DNA of 64,000 nt from Oryzias latipes (Eukaryota; Chordata; Actinopteri; Beloniformes; Adrianichthyidae): positions 7,952,950 through 8,016,949 of the forward strand of contig NC_019872.2 in NCBI RefSeq assembly GCF_002234675.1, in the 5' to 3' direction. The notes under the pieces are model-generated. The model did not search any database and was not told the DNA's origin. It saw only the letters and a list, made by a program, of their open reading frames with translations. The position numbers were made by a program, and so were the translations under genes. Positions 51,047-63,443 of the stretch are shown one piece after another. Numbering within the stretch: the stretch's first letter is position 1; every line of letters begins with the position of its first letter.

Positions 51047-51577
51047 TAAATAAATAATTGTGTCATTTTCACAGTTTCCGAAAGTGGCAGGAGTTCATTG
51101 GAAATTTGCTACCCAGTTGTGGGCAGGGCTGTTGACCCCCCCCCCCCCCCCCCCCAGCTTCCCATCATCCCTTTGTTTAGTCTCTCCTGCTATCTTACAG
51201 CTCCTCCCAACCACAACCTGACATTTCTGGTGCAATAAAAATAGCGAGAAACATTGGAACTATCCAGCCATACAGTTTTGAGCCAGATTCCAGTCCGGAC
51301 GAGGAAAACAAAGACGTACGTGGATCTAGCTACTACAAGTGGATGCATCTCACTGGAGCTGGGCAGGGGGCGTGTGGCCCACCTATTCGATATTTTACAT
51401 AACAAACACAATCTTTTTCAAACTACACTTTTTTTAAACGAAAGCTGCAGTTGCATCTTCATAACGATTTGAATAAAGATATACTTAGAAATGCAAAGTT
51501 CCTTATTTTACCTTCATTATTAGAAAAATGCCACAAAACGTGTTAAAAACACAATTTTCATAGAAGTGGGTCTTTAA

Positions 51578-52919
51578 GAAGTTAACTTATCTTAAATCAT
51601 TTTAAATTGTTGGATATAATTTAAATTCAAAAAATATTTTATGAGTTATCTGCCAAATACCTCACCAATTAAATATCAGCTTAATAAGTGCTGATTACCT
51701 TCTTTAAAGAGATCCTGAAGGTTTAGAAAAAACAGAAGGCGTCTTCACTTTTTTTGTCTTTTGTCATTCTCCAGAAAATATTTCTGCTAGGAAAAATCTG
51801 AGCTGATGCAATAATACATTTTGAACTATATTTCACTTGTGTTTTTTTGCTTTCATAGATGCTAAATGAAGGTTATTTTGGAGCCGATGCATATTCTCAT
51901 TGATAGGCATTCGGAGGGGGGGGGGGGGGGGAATACATGGTAGCTCATAAGAGAAAAATAATGTCTGTAAAACAGCAACATTACAAGCTCAATCATCAAT
52001 ATATTGTTAATATGAAGAAAAAAAGACACACATTTGAAAATATAGTTTGTTTTGTATTTATGCATTAAGAAACATTTCAGTCAGCTGTGACAGTTTAGAT
52101 TATGATATTGTTGGTCAATCTTAATCTGATGGAGTGTAAAATGGTAAAAAGTTTTCTACAAGTTCTCCTTTGTGGAGAGAAAACACATTGTTCTTTCTAA
52201 GATCAACAGAAAGGAAACAATTGGATCTTAATGAATCTGCCACAGGGCCACTTTTTGCCACATAAACAGATTTACTGCAAACTCAGCAGACCAACAATAT
52301 GCAAAAGAGCCAGCTCATCAATGGGTCCTGTTGGAAATGGCTTCATGTTTTTCAACCTGCAATCGCTTCAATAAAATGAGTTTTTTCCCCCATATTTTAC
52401 TTCTTGTTGAATCCAAAGAGACCAAACTTACGTGATCTGTAATTTATGGCGTCATTTGGATAAAAATTGACTTTTCCAGAGGATAAAATTTCTTTAATTT
52501 TCTTTAGCCTGAAGCGGCAGTCATAAAAAAAAGTGTTTACTGCTTACGTTTGTAGGAAATAAAAAGATGATAAAAAATGCCTGAAGAGTTTTTAATAGCA
52601 AAAATAAATTAAAATCTTTGATTAGCATTTTTATGAACCTTTTCAATTGTTTGTGACTTATTTTGTCATTTGCAAATCCCCAAATTTAAAATCTAAAATG
52701 CAGTATTTCATTTTTACTTTTTTTTTTTTACTTGAGACCATATAAGATCACAACAAACAGCGTTTAGGAGTGAAGATGTTTAAAGTCCTCTGATGTTTTG
52801 TTACTTCACAATAAAACCTGTTAAACGCAAATGGATTTTATTACTAATGAACATCCGCGTGTTTGCGGCTGAATTGGCCATGTTTAAGCAACTCGAAACT
52901 CCTCATGATTTACATTTTA
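51578..52919. other. Intergenic f9-fgf13 spacer, nothing coding
   Basis: AT-rich, with a poly-G run at about 51917-51931 and no recognised exon or repeat family. Confidence 0.5.
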
Positions 52920-53180
52920 CGTCCGTGACCGTGAACGACCCCTGCGTCGCTCGTGCACACTACCCCCATCCGTTGTCCCTCAGCGCGCACGCGAGCGTAC
53001 ACCGGGCGCGCGCAGAAGCTCGGGGGTCTCTTTGATTGAGTCCGGCTCCGAAGCAAAAGGGGGAACTGGCGGGTTTGGACCGGAACGGAGAGAATTTGGA
53101 GATGAGAAAGTAAAAGCTTTTTCTTTCATCTTTTGACGGAAGTTTTCTTCTGCGCGCAGCAGAAGCGGAGGAGCTCCTCC
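52920..53180 (+). promoter_or_regulatory. GC-rich promoter/5'UTR of the first fgf13 start exon
   Basis: CpG-rich (GCGCGCACGCGAGCG; GGGCGCGCGCAG) block in AT-rich DNA ending at the ATG of the 53181 exon. Probable transcription start region of that isoform. Confidence 0.55.
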
Positions 53181-53229
53181 ATGAGCGGAAAAACGAAAAG
53201 CAGAGAGGATAAAGACCATGCCACCAAAG
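53181..53229 (+). CDS. fgf13: fgf13 alternative first exon, MSGK (1V-type)
   Basis: ATG at 53181 encodes MSGKTKSREDKDHATK and then one base before a GTGAGG donor at 53230. Mammalian FGF13 isoforms with the V exon begin MSGKVTKPKEEKDASK, an obvious match. The phase (one base left, G) fits the shared exon 2, which starts AG, completing Glu (EPQLKG). FGF13/FHF2 is a non-secreted FGF homologous factor that binds voltage-gated sodium channels and microtubules; the first exon sets localisation and gating effects. No following Y exon was found by eye. Confidence 0.85.
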
Positions 53230-56200
53230 GTGAGGGGAGAACCCGCAGGAGGAGGAAAAAAAGAAAAACATGAGGGGAATCCTCACATTACCTGCGGAGA
53301 GCATCATTTCATGTGCATTCTTTCTTTCCTTCTTGTTTCTTTTTTTTTCTTTTCTTCTTTGTAATAACAATGCTCATGTCGGGTGCAGCTTTGTGCTGAT
53401 GCTGAGATCAGCACGTTGCGCTCACTTCCATTGTCCTCCTTTCAGCTGAACGCACCTGCGTGGACGTTTTAGGAATTTAGGTTATGATGCGAATCTCAAG
53501 ACAACATTTCCCTGCCGCGCGATTTCTGCGTAGATCTTCTAAACTTTCGTTTAGGTTTCATAGATTACATTAAAACATTTGCGAATTTGAGCTCACTGTT
53601 CCGTTCAGAACATGACTACATCTCACAAAAACCTCCTGTAGTTTTAATGAATTGGGACGTTTCCATACAGTGAGACATTCCTCGATCACTACAGCATCAG
53701 CGCGCGCGGGAGGCAGCGCAATGAAAACTGGGAAACTATCATTGCCATGGAAACAAAAAGGGAGTTGCCCTTTAAGATATGATCAGTGATGGTTTTATTT
53801 CTGAAATTAACTTTGTAGGATTTCATGGAAGTGCAAATAAAGAAATTAGTTGTCAATTAAATTAAAAGAAAAATAACACGCGGATTCACAATTACCGCAA
53901 AACTGTTGTTGATATTTACCGAAATAAGGTTCTATTAAATATTAATTTGCTATTGAGATTTTTTTTAAATACATTATTGACTAAATGAACAATTTGCACT
54001 ATAGTTGTTGGCAATATTACTTTAGAAAAAGTCCCTAAATGTGCATTTTAGCTATTTATTTAATATAAAAATATGAAAAAACATGGGAAAAAATTACATT
54101 TATGTTATTATATAATTTAATTAATTAATTGTTATTAATTAATTAATGTGTTTTACACACAAATAAAAAAAAAATATATTGAAAACGTGGCTACTTTTGA
54201 GTCCTTTTGTCTGTGTTTGCATTGTTGGCATATTTACTTGACAAAATTCCCAATTATGCACATGTTACCATGAAATTCAATGCAAAACTTAAAAAAAGCC
54301 ATATAACAAATATTGTGAAAACTGGCTACACAATTTTTACAGATGTGAAAAGAGACTGAGTGAAGGGAAACCACGTGGCCTTGACACGAAGAGTTAGACT
54401 ACACTCTTTAACCGCTAGATGGCAGTAGAGAGCTTCAAGATTAGACATCAATATACAGAACTGACCAAGTCAATAAATAGCAGGAGGGTTATTTATGAGA
54501 CAAAAAAAATCATTATTTCTTGTTGTGGAGTCCAATGTTGGTTGTTCTTTAATAATTCTCTTGTGTTCTTTTTATAGTAGGGAATAATTATGGTCTTTAT
54601 AAGGTTTACAATGGAAATCCTAGCATCTTTTGACTATGAAGCAGATTTGTAAGGTTTCCCTAAACATTACATGCATACTTGTATTCAGGCACTGTAACAG
54701 AGCAGGTGCCTTTCAATGCAGCTGTGCTGATGTTAAGCTCAGGAGAAGTGTGGTCCTGGTCGGCAGCCAAAAGAGCATTTAGTCATGTCTAGTGATGCTG
54801 AAGTCGTTTTGATGAATGTGGTTTGTGGTGCATAGGCATTTAGAGTGATCAGGTTAAAGTAGAAAAGTGCTACATAAAAGCAGACTGATTTACAGGTTTA
54901 GGTTTAAAGTTTAACAATACAAGCTTTTAAGTCTGTTTTGAAACATCCTCCTACTCACATGCATATTTATCACAAACATTTCCACAAGTTTGAGTTTCTA
55001 CTTACACTAGTTACATTTTCTATGTCGCCACCTTGTGGATTATTACTGACATGACATGTTTGAAATGACATCTTGTATTTTGACATTTTTTACGTGAAAA
55101 GATACAAAGTTTTAATTATGAATATTTGACTACCATAAATAAACTTTAGCTACCTGTTGTTTTTGGTCATGGTTCACTCACTTTGGTTATGTGTGACATA
55201 AGCCAAAGAGACAATTGTTTTTAATATATTATTAGTTGTTTAATTCTAATGAAAAAACAGTTAAAACATCCTAAAGCAAATGATTGGCAAAGATCTGCAG
55301 GAAAATAAGGAGGAAATCTCCATCCACATGCCTAATTCAGTATAAAGTCATTTCCTGGTCAAAGAGAGTTAATGCATTTTTGTGTGGTTTATTACTAAAC
55401 CATTACAAGCCTTTTCTCTGAAATGCTGCTTGTGGAATCTGAGTGAGATTTTAAAGTCCTAATTAGACACAGGGTCTCATGGAAGATGCTGTCTCAGATA
55501 ACTTACATTTGCTCTTTTATCAGCTTTACTGTTGAAGTTGCTGAGTTTGCACATTCTGCAGCAACATCCTGCTTTGCTGTCTTCAACGATTTTTCTGTAT
55601 TCTCGGTGCTAAAGTGTTTGCAGCAGTGAATTCTCTGTCTGATATTCTAGCCCAGAAACATGATCACATGTGTGAAGAGCACCTCTGGTTTACAGGAAAC
55701 ATGAAGAATGCTGACAATGTTGTGGTTGTGTGCAGATGTAACATGGGATGGCATGCATCAAAGATAATTGACAGGACAGGAAGAAATGCTAAAATATCAC
55801 GAGCTGTAGCGTTTTGGGTCTGTCTTGTTACAATAGGCATTAAAATATCAAGTTCATTACAGATCAAGATAAATATTTATGATACAGAGTTTTTTTTGTG
55901 TTTGATGAACTGATTTTGTACTTCAAAGCTTCTAAGTCAAGAACAAAATCAGCAAATTTAGTTGCCAAGAAGCAATTTCAGGGGCAAAAACATGTATTTT
56001 TGGTCCACTTTAGCATTTCTTTGATGTCACTCCCTTCCATGAGTGAAACTATACTTGTCAATATTCCTAGGATTTGGGAAAAGAGTGCTGGCTCCAACTC
56101 TCACTTACTAAGCCAGATCAGCGGGGCCTCGAAATGAATCATTGATGACTGGTTTCAAAGGCTTAATGGCCTCTAATGTTCCATAATGATCTCCTGTCAA

Positions 56201-56334
56201 CGCCATGTGCCTTAATGGATCCAATGCCGTGGAGACCTCTGTGGTTTAAATTTCTGCAATCCGTATTTGAACGTGCAGTGCTCATCGGGATAAGCCATGA
56301 GCACAGCAGGGCTGCGGAGCTCCACGTTTGCAGC
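53230..56334 (+). other. fgf13 intronic DNA, no exon identified
   Basis: AT-rich, with (TTAA)n-like tracts near 54115-54150. I looked for the FGF13 Y exon (which should encode a cysteine-rich RAKCHEIFCCP-like segment) and did not find it. Confidence 0.5.
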
Positions 56335-56365
56335 ATGGCTTTTCCGCTCCGCAGATCAGCCTCAG
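56335..56365 (+). CDS. fgf13: fgf13 alternative first exon, short MAFPLRRSAS (1U/Y-type)
   Basis: The coding part is only 31 bases: ATG at 56335, ten codons (MAFPLRRSAS) and one G before a GTAAGG donor at 56366. Spliced to exon 2 this gives MAFPLRRSASEPQLKG, parallel to the short mammalian FGF13 isoform that starts MALLRKSYSEPQLKG. Phase and donor are correct. Its length is far below any ORF-calling cutoff, so it would be missed by routine annotation. The exact mammalian letter for this exon is uncertain to me. Confidence 0.75.
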
Positions 56366-58650
56366 GTAAGGCTGGGAGGACACGCGCCAGTGGGGCTCGC
56401 TTTAACTCTCTCATTAGGAATTGTAAACAGAATTTGGAATCATCTGAACTTATTACCTTCAAATATGGATGGAAACACGTTGAATACAGTAGGAAGGGTG
56501 CTGCTTTACAATGAGCTGGACCTCTCTTAAAAGTTTCTAGTCTTCGTTAAAAGTTCTGTGTTCTGATGGAGCGAGCTGCAGTCATTTCTTTCTGAGACTT
56601 TTGAACTAAAATGCTTTATTTTGGTTTAAATGGAATCAATTACGGTTATCTTAAAGAGTGCTGTCCGTGGTGCTGAAACAGGACGCACCCTTTCTCTGAA
56701 CTGTGAGAGCAACTTTTCAAAGCCCTTGAATCCAAAAGTTCACACTATGTCTAAGATTTTACATCTTGAATCTGGTTCAAAAAACGAAAAAACATAAATC
56801 TTTGAATTTCATGTAAAGTAACTCAAATCACTAACAGCACGCAGGAGGAGCAACTTCTGCTTTAAGTAACACATTTAAGTCTCTGAACTCTAAATTATCC
56901 TTCCAGTAGTTGATCTTTTATCTAACCTTAAATATTTTCAAACAGTGTTAAAATGTAAAAATAATTTTATGTTGGTTGTGAGGAGTTCAGGTGATAAGTG
57001 CATTGCATTCTTTTTTTAGATAATTAAAAGCCTATTTGTTGCATCTTGATGTTGCTGTTCTACAGTGGAGCTATGCAATTTATAGTCATATTCGTCCATT
57101 AATATTAACATGAATAATAATGTGTGCAAAGCACCACTCTATTCTTTTAAAATCCCTTTGTTGTTAATTAAACTTTTAGTAGAATTACTTTGTTATTTTT
57201 ATTTATATACTGCAGTGCTGGAGCCAAATCTTAGGAATTTTATCTTCCAACCAAAATTCCGGTGCAATTTGTGACAATGTTCATTTGCTGATCTTCACAT
57301 ATAACCGTTTGACATCAAACATTTGTAATTTCTTTATTTCTTTTCATTTCCACAAATCGACAATAACAACCAATCTTACACAGTTGAAATACCGGGGAAA
57401 GGAGAGGGAACAGAAAGAGGAAGACTTGTCTCTTTTACATTTTTGGATGAACAAAGACAATAGCTGTTGCTGCAGGTGAAGTCAGAATGATTTTAGGGGG
57501 ATTGCAGTGTTCTAGTTGAGAGGGATAGTCCCGATTTAGCTGTTTTTTTAATGGTATGAAGGATTTCTTGTTTATTTTTTGCAAATATTGCCTCACAGCT
57601 TGATCATTGGGTGAATTTCTTGAGGCTTCAAGGCTTTCCTCAGGTGACCTGCTGACCTCACTTTGTGTCCATCACTTTATTTCCTCTTTGGCTCATCCCA
57701 ACCGTCAATTATTCCCCTCCTTTTCATTTCTGTCGTGTATTCCTCGTCTTTGCGCCCCCCTCACGAGATAACAGCATCCACCGGCTCCACCTGCTGTTCA
57801 GCGCCAGATGCCACATGCAGGTCGACCTCCGCTCAGTCTGTTGGCCCTTTGTCCGCCTCCTCCTCCTCTTTCTCCTGTGAGTTGCATTTGCCATGCGCCA
57901 TCGCAGCTGTATCTGGCTCCGACAGCTGTGCATCTGTTTTCCTGTAGGGACTGTGCCTGTGGCCAGCGGGCATGAAGCGGCTGATTGCTGCTCTGTGTGC
58001 TTTTCCATTCCTGCTGCAAACGAAGCGTCTAGAAAGACGTCGCACCCAGATGGAAGTGCTCCTTCTGTTATTCACATCCTTGCAAGCTGCAGGCTTTCAG
58101 CTTTCAGCAGCCGCGGACCTCTGCACCAAATCCAGATGGGAGCCCCCTCTTTCCTCCACCCGTTCTAACACTTTGGCCCTCTACTTTTAACATGCTGTTT
58201 GCCTCCCTGTGGCTTCACACAAATTCGATTTTCCCTTTCATTACGCACTTTCTGCGCGTCTTTTTCTCCTCGTTTAGTTCTCTTTCACTCTTCCTCCTTT
58301 TACTCTAATCCAATTCAATCTCCATCTCCCGCTTCCTCCCTCACAGGCACACTCAATATCTCATTTTCTCCCCCCTCCTCCCCTCTTGTGTTATTTCTCC
58401 TCTCATTCAATCACCTGTCGGCCAGCTCCCTCTTGATTTTTTTTATTCTCCAATTCATTAACTTCCCTCCAACCGCCTCCCTCCTCTTTTTCCTTTCCAT
58501 CACATATCAGCGGGACATGTAAATATCACGCCACGTGGGGGCACGAGGGCTACAGGTGCCCTAAATGATGAAAGAGCATCCCAAACCTCTCAGCCTCCTC
58601 CGACACCACCTCCTGACCACGCACACCCCCACCTCCCCCACTCGCTCATC
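56366..58650 (+). other. fgf13 intron, pyrimidine-rich toward its end
   Basis: No exon recognised. About 58200-58510 is strongly C/T-biased on the plus strand, which creates long meaningless frames. Confidence 0.5.
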
Positions 58651-58659
58651 TTCTTCTGA

Positions 58660-59300
58660 GCGGGTAGGGCTGCAGCAGTTTTATGAACGGCTGCACCAGG
58701 ATCGCTTCCTGGCGCGCGCCTTTCATTGACAAACATCCAGCCTGCTGCATTTCTGTCAGAGACAACGCTGAGGAACGGAGCATCGCCGAGGGAGAAGCAC
58801 AGAGCAGGAGGTGGAGACGGAGAAGGAGGAGGAGAAGAGGAAGAGGCTGCAGTCATCATCAACAGGACCCGGTGCCGTTCACAGCAGTTTGGAAGACTCG
58901 GAGTCTTGGAAGTGTTTCGGACTGGACGTGCTTTTTTCATTCCGTCTTCATTCTCCTGCAAACCTCAGAAGAATCATCAGGGTGGGGGCAGTCAGACAGC
59001 TTTTGCCACTTAGCCCCCCCTCTGGGGGATGGGAGGCGGCGTCGTTAACAGTCAATCACAGGCGCAGTACTGGACCTCTTTAGCGAATTCCATGACGCGC
59101 CCGGACGCGCAGATGGAGGATTCTTGTCACCTTTTAAGATCAAGGAAATCTGCGAGCCTGCAACGGCCGGTGTGAGATGAGAACTGAGTCGTGGGTGGCG
59201 TAGACCCCCAGCTCCCCTTCCCACCCCTCTCCCGGCGCGTCGTCCACGAACACTCCCTCCACCCGGGACGCACAGTCTGGTTTCTCTTCATCGTGGAAGC
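58660..59300 (+). promoter_or_regulatory. GC-rich promoter/5'UTR of the fgf13 1S exon
   Basis: A GC/GA-rich block (GGAGAAGGAGGAGGAG; CGCGCCCGGACGCGCAG) immediately precedes the ATG at 59301. Likely a CpG promoter with a long 5'UTR for the S isoform. Confidence 0.55.
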
Positions 59301-59502
59301 ATGTCCCGGGCAGCGGCGATCGCCAGCTCCCTGATCCGCCAGAAGCGGCAGGCAAGGGAGCGCGAGAAGGCGAACGCATGCCGCGGCAGCAGCAGCCCGA
59401 GCAACAGCAAAGGCGCAAACGACAAGCCCAGCAAGCTGAACGTCTTCTCGCGCGTCAAACTGTTTGGATCCAGGAAGAAACGGAAGAGAAAGCGACCACC
59501 AG
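59301..59502 (+). CDS. fgf13: fgf13 first exon 1S (FHF2 A-type)
   Basis: Encodes [20 protein letters not shown] followed by a Ser/Lys-rich stretch and the diagnostic [20 protein letters not shown] segment, 67 codons plus one base, then a GTCTGG donor at 59503. The A-type N-terminus ([15 protein letters not shown]) is the long-term inactivation particle of FHF proteins, which enters the open sodium channel pore. [10 protein letters not shown] distinguishes FGF13 from FGF11, FGF12 and FGF14. The basic tail is a nuclear localisation signal in FHF A forms. One extra residue pair (SR) lies before AAAIASS compared with mammals. Confidence 0.93.
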
Positions 59503-59901
59503 GTCTGGGGGAAAAGGGGGGGTTGCCAGTCCTCAAAACCCTGGAGCCACACCATCTCAGCCATCATCTTCATCACCATCCAACACCATTTTGCCCTCAT
59601 CTCCAAGGCAGGCTCATCCTTCATCACTGTCAACCGTTTCAGCTCTGTCTCCTTCTGGTTCTCATCCATCCACGTTTCATGAATCATCAAACATCTAATT
59701 TTGTATTTAAAAAAAACTTTATTTCATCTCTCATGGAAGTTGTTCAGGGAAAAGCAACCGTGTGACACCTGTCAAAAAAAGCTGGTTTAGATTTAACTAA
59801 ATGACTCTTCAACTCCTCCAGCTGTTGGAGTCTGCTGTATTTGATAGATGAGAGTATAATAGTTGGACTACAGGTAACATGACTCCTCTTTTCCCTTTCA
59901 G

Positions 59902-60012
59902 AGCCCCAGTTAAAGGGCATAGTGACCAGGCTTTCCAGTCGCCAGGGCTTCCAGCTCCAGATGCAGCCCGATGGTACAGTCAATGGAACCAAGGATGAAG
60001 ACAGCTCTCATG
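59902..60012 (+). CDS. fgf13: fgf13 shared exon 2 (start of the FGF beta-trefoil)
   Basis: Acceptor TTTCAG at 59896-59901; 111 bases encoding [25 protein letters not shown]...TKDEDSSH, then a GTAAGT donor at 60013. The size (111 bp) and sequence match exon 2 of FHF genes, the first strand region of the trefoil core. All three first exons in this window join it in frame. The remaining exons (core and C-terminus) must lie beyond 64000, so the gene is partial here. Confidence 0.94.
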
Positions 60013-63000
60013 GTAAGTCCAGTCATAATTCTGCCCAAATTAGTCAAACATTTCTAAAAAGTTTCATTTGTTCGTCTTTGTGAAGTCTTCACACACTAAA
60101 ATCTCATTCTTTTCTGGGTTATTTTAACTTAGGGACAAAGAAATCTCATAAATTGGGTTAAAATGAAACCACTATAATGTTAAATATTAATATTACTTCA
60201 AAAAGTAACCCATATCCCAACATGAATAACCCAAAAACTGGATTTGAAGCACTAATCCAAGAATGCAGTAAAAGTAAGTAATTTCTAATCAGTTAAATAT
60301 TTGATACAATTTCTGACATCAAAGTTGTTATAATTGTTATAGTGAATACCTTGCAAAAACTCTTAACTCCTATATCTACCAGAAGAAGAAAATCAGCCTT
60401 TCACTCTGAGGGAGAACCAATCCAAAATATGTAATCAAATTACAAACAATTTGCTTTCTCATGTACGTTTGCACAACATCAAAGAGTTAATAAATATGTC
60501 AAATGATATTTTTTTCTATTCTTTCTTTACAAAAATGTATTTTTTGCAGCAAAGCTCAACAGGTTAAGGTGCCATAAATTGTATTCTCATCATCTCACTC
60601 TAAAATAACAACAAAGATGACTGAGATTCCCTGCTGAACAGTAAAGATGATAAAAAAAAACAATCTTCATATTTTTTCCTGCATTTTGAGAACAGTTCTT
60701 CATATTCAATCTACCACCGTCATGTCCTTTTTTTAGACTTCTATGCCAGTTAAATTTAAATTGATAAACAACTTTACCCCGTAGAAAGGTGTGTGATCTG
60801 GGGAATTTGAATTCAGGCAGTCACTCGTAACGTGTCAAGTGCTCGTCTAATTAGGAAGAAGAGCGCCTTCCTTCAAATGTCAGGTGCCAAGGCTGCAATC
60901 TATTTGTGTTAAATATTTCCCGCTTCGATGAACTAATTATCAGTACAACAGCAGTTTTCCAATCGCAGAAATAATGAAAAGATAGCAGATGGTCCTGGTG
61001 AACAGTCTCTTTCACCTTCTCCGAGCGTCTTCTTCATACGCACAGACCTGGACAACAATGGGTGATTAATACAGCTAATTGAAGCGTGTTGTCACAGAAC
61101 AGACAGTAATCACTCTTCCTCTCGTGCGCAGTTGGAGTTGCCAGAATCTCACATGAATCTGTTTGTTTGTTTTCTGAGGCCACCGAAAGAAAGACATGGA
61201 AATGCCTTCCCCTAATTCAATGAGAGACGTACATCATGTAAAATTACGACCCACATGAAATCAGTCACCCGCGACTGGGTTAGAATGGATAATCCCTGTA
61301 ATCCACATCTCCATACAACTGCAGTCATTAAAAAGGACATGTTTGCTTGAATGACTAATAATGAATTAGTCAGAAAATCACAAAGAATAATTAAATCTGT
61401 ATTACAGTTCCATTACGTATTTACACTCTACTATCACTGCAAATGCAGTGGAAAAAAAAAACCCAACAAATATCACAGGGCAGACTTTTTTGAATATCTT
61501 ATATCACCAAAGGAAAAAAGAAGATCTAGGGGCTGCAAAATGCTGAAAAAGGGGCAGACATAATCAAAAATATTTTTCTCAAGCAGGCAAATCGACAGAT
61601 AGGGTTCTCATAGTTTTCATGGACTCAAATGTACTCAATAAAGTCAGGTTTTAAACAGTTATGCTGTTTTGGCACAGTGACTTTTGCAACAAACCCGTTG
61701 AATATGCATTTATGGTTCTGATTTCACGCTCGATGGGGTTTATGTACGCTGTGGTGTTGGTGGGATGAAAGGAGAAGTCTGTGCTCCACTCACTTGTGTG
61801 AAAAATTGTCCATCTGTTATTCCTTTTTTACTGGTAAAAAGTCAAGTTCACATTCATCTGTTCAATAGATGAAAGCATTCTATTACGGTTTGATTTTGCA
61901 GCTAATTGAGTGTAATGATTACAGTGTATTTTTCCTATTTAAATGGCAATTTAATATGTTGCTCCAGGGAAAATATGTCTTTGATTTTACTATTGATGAT
62001 TGTTTACAAACAAGGTAAATAGCTTAAGCATTTTAGTTTGGTCCTTCCAAAAAGCTGTTATCTAACCACCTCTAGTGGTTTGTCCTTCCTTATGTGATCT
62101 ATATATTTCGATAATTTAGCCATGTTGTGTTTGTCGTTTGGGTTTTTCAAGAACCAAACTAGAGCTGAATTTGAAGAGATGGAGTTTTCTGCAAAAGCAT
62201 GAATTCTTCACACCAACGGGAAAACGTTTTCATAGCTCCCTGGCTGCAGCGGCGCGCTCGCTTCTGCACCTGATTTATGGCTGCCATAAATCACAGATCA
62301 CCTTATTCATTACACAGCCAAATATTTTTAATGCTGAAATCGACTCGCATCATGCATGACACAAAACCTGTTTGTTGACAGCTTTTTCCAAACCACTGGG
62401 CTGCATCACACGTCTCTGTGGTGGATCAAATCTACAATGTCTTTCCTCTTCTGTTATGCTTGTGTCTTGCTACTCATGATATAAGGATTTTCTGCAACTT
62501 TTACAATTTCACTGTGGTGCAACAGAGTAACATTGTCTTCCACCTCATGTGTTGCTGGTTAGTAATAGATGGTGAAACAAGTCGGTGGCAGCTGTCACTC
62601 AGTCGATTCCACGATCCCAACATAAGAGCAGTGCACCCCTGTCTTTATTCGGCCTGTTGCTCAAAAAAGCCAACAAATGTGATTTAAAAAAGACCGCTGC
62701 TAAAGAGTGACACTTATATACACTTTTAATAAACTGCTTTACATTTCGTGCAGGTTTTGTCCTCTCTGTTTCAGACTCTTGGGTAATAGCAGGTTAGCTA
62801 GTTTGGAACTCCACACTAATTGTGCATTTATTTGTAGCATCTCACCCACAGAGCAGAACACTCCCACTGAAGCTGTAGACACACACTGGTTTGCACGGTT
62901 TAGTGAATCTGGGCTTCAATCATTCTGATAGCTAATATTTTAGAGTGTAAAAAAGACTGTTATGATTTCACATAATTATTCAAATTCATCAACACGTAAA

Positions 63001-63268
63001 TATTTTCTACACAGCAAAAGCAGGCCCCTTAGAAAAAAGTCAAAAGTTCTAACCCCATTGGCCAATTTACTTTAAATAAGTAAAGAGATCTTGTAATGCG
63101 CCTGTGCGAGAAATTCTGCCAATGTAAAAGTCTTACCAAGAATTCTTATTTGAACAAAAAAAAATGTAGCACCAAAGACATGTTTTCTCAAACTAACAAT
63201 TTTTGTTATTGAAAAACTGTCCTGATAAGATTATTTTTCGTCCAAGACAGAAAATAAGACCATTTGTG
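60013..63268 (+). other. fgf13 intron 2, possible conserved regulatory DNA
   Basis: No exon. Two stretches look less random than the rest: 60830-61090, with homeodomain-type TAATTAG/TAATTATC sites, and 62240-62360, with a CDX/HOX-type palindrome. Both are only candidates. Confidence 0.4.
62271..62293. promoter_or_regulatory. Perfect palindrome of TTTATGG (CDX/HOX-like) sites
   Basis: TGATTTATGG, a CTG spacer, then CCATAAATCA: ten-base arms in exact inverse. TTTATGG/CCATAAA is the core recognised by CDX and posterior HOX proteins. In an fgf13 intron it may be an enhancer element; no conservation data are available. Confidence 0.4.
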
Positions 63269-63443
63269 TAACCCTTGTGCTATCCTAGGCACTTTAACAT
63301 TGGGAGTTGGGTCATCTAGACCCACTAGACAGTGCACTGAACCTTTTTTTTAATGATTTATGATCTTCACTGGTGTCCATGGATTGTCCATGAAATCTTT
63401 CCACCTTTATCCGCCTTTGTCATCTAAGATAGCACAAGGGGTT
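63269..63443 (-). mobile_element. MITE with AACCCTTGTGCTATC ends, copy 2
   Basis: AACCCTTGTGCTATCCTAG at the left and CTAAGATAGCACAAGGGGTT at the right are inverse ends bounding about 175 bp. Interior text (GACCCACTAGA; CACTGGTGTCCATGGAT) matches the copy at 45807-46018 in opposite orientation. Confidence 0.75.

Larger units (their letters stand above)
49360..51577 (+). mobile_element. Family A inverted-repeat element, copy 5, split by a Tc1 insertion
   Basis: Left part (49360-49455) carries CATCTTTTGAT, CCAGTGGTCTTTTAATTATG and the GCCAAAA block; right part (51047-51577) resumes with the GAGTTGTGGGCA-like and GTGGATGCATC blocks, and ends GAAGTGGGTCTTTAA. Removing 49456-51046 leaves a copy collinear with 3886-4457 and 37502-37920. 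A poly-C tract (51137-51158) has expanded in it. Confidence 0.75.

Noticed and set aside
52960-53370. 136-codon antisense frame over the fgf13 first exon
   Set aside because: Low-complexity Lys/Arg-Ser composition from a GC-rich promoter; the sense strand has the recognisable MSGK exon.
55614-55913. 99-codon plus-strand frame in fgf13 intronic DNA
   Set aside because: No homology recognised, no splice context matching fgf13, and composition like the surrounding intron.
58590-59690. Long antisense frames opposite the fgf13 1S exon
   Set aside because: They arise from CpG-rich and GA-rich sequence, have no domain, and oppose a clearly identified exon.
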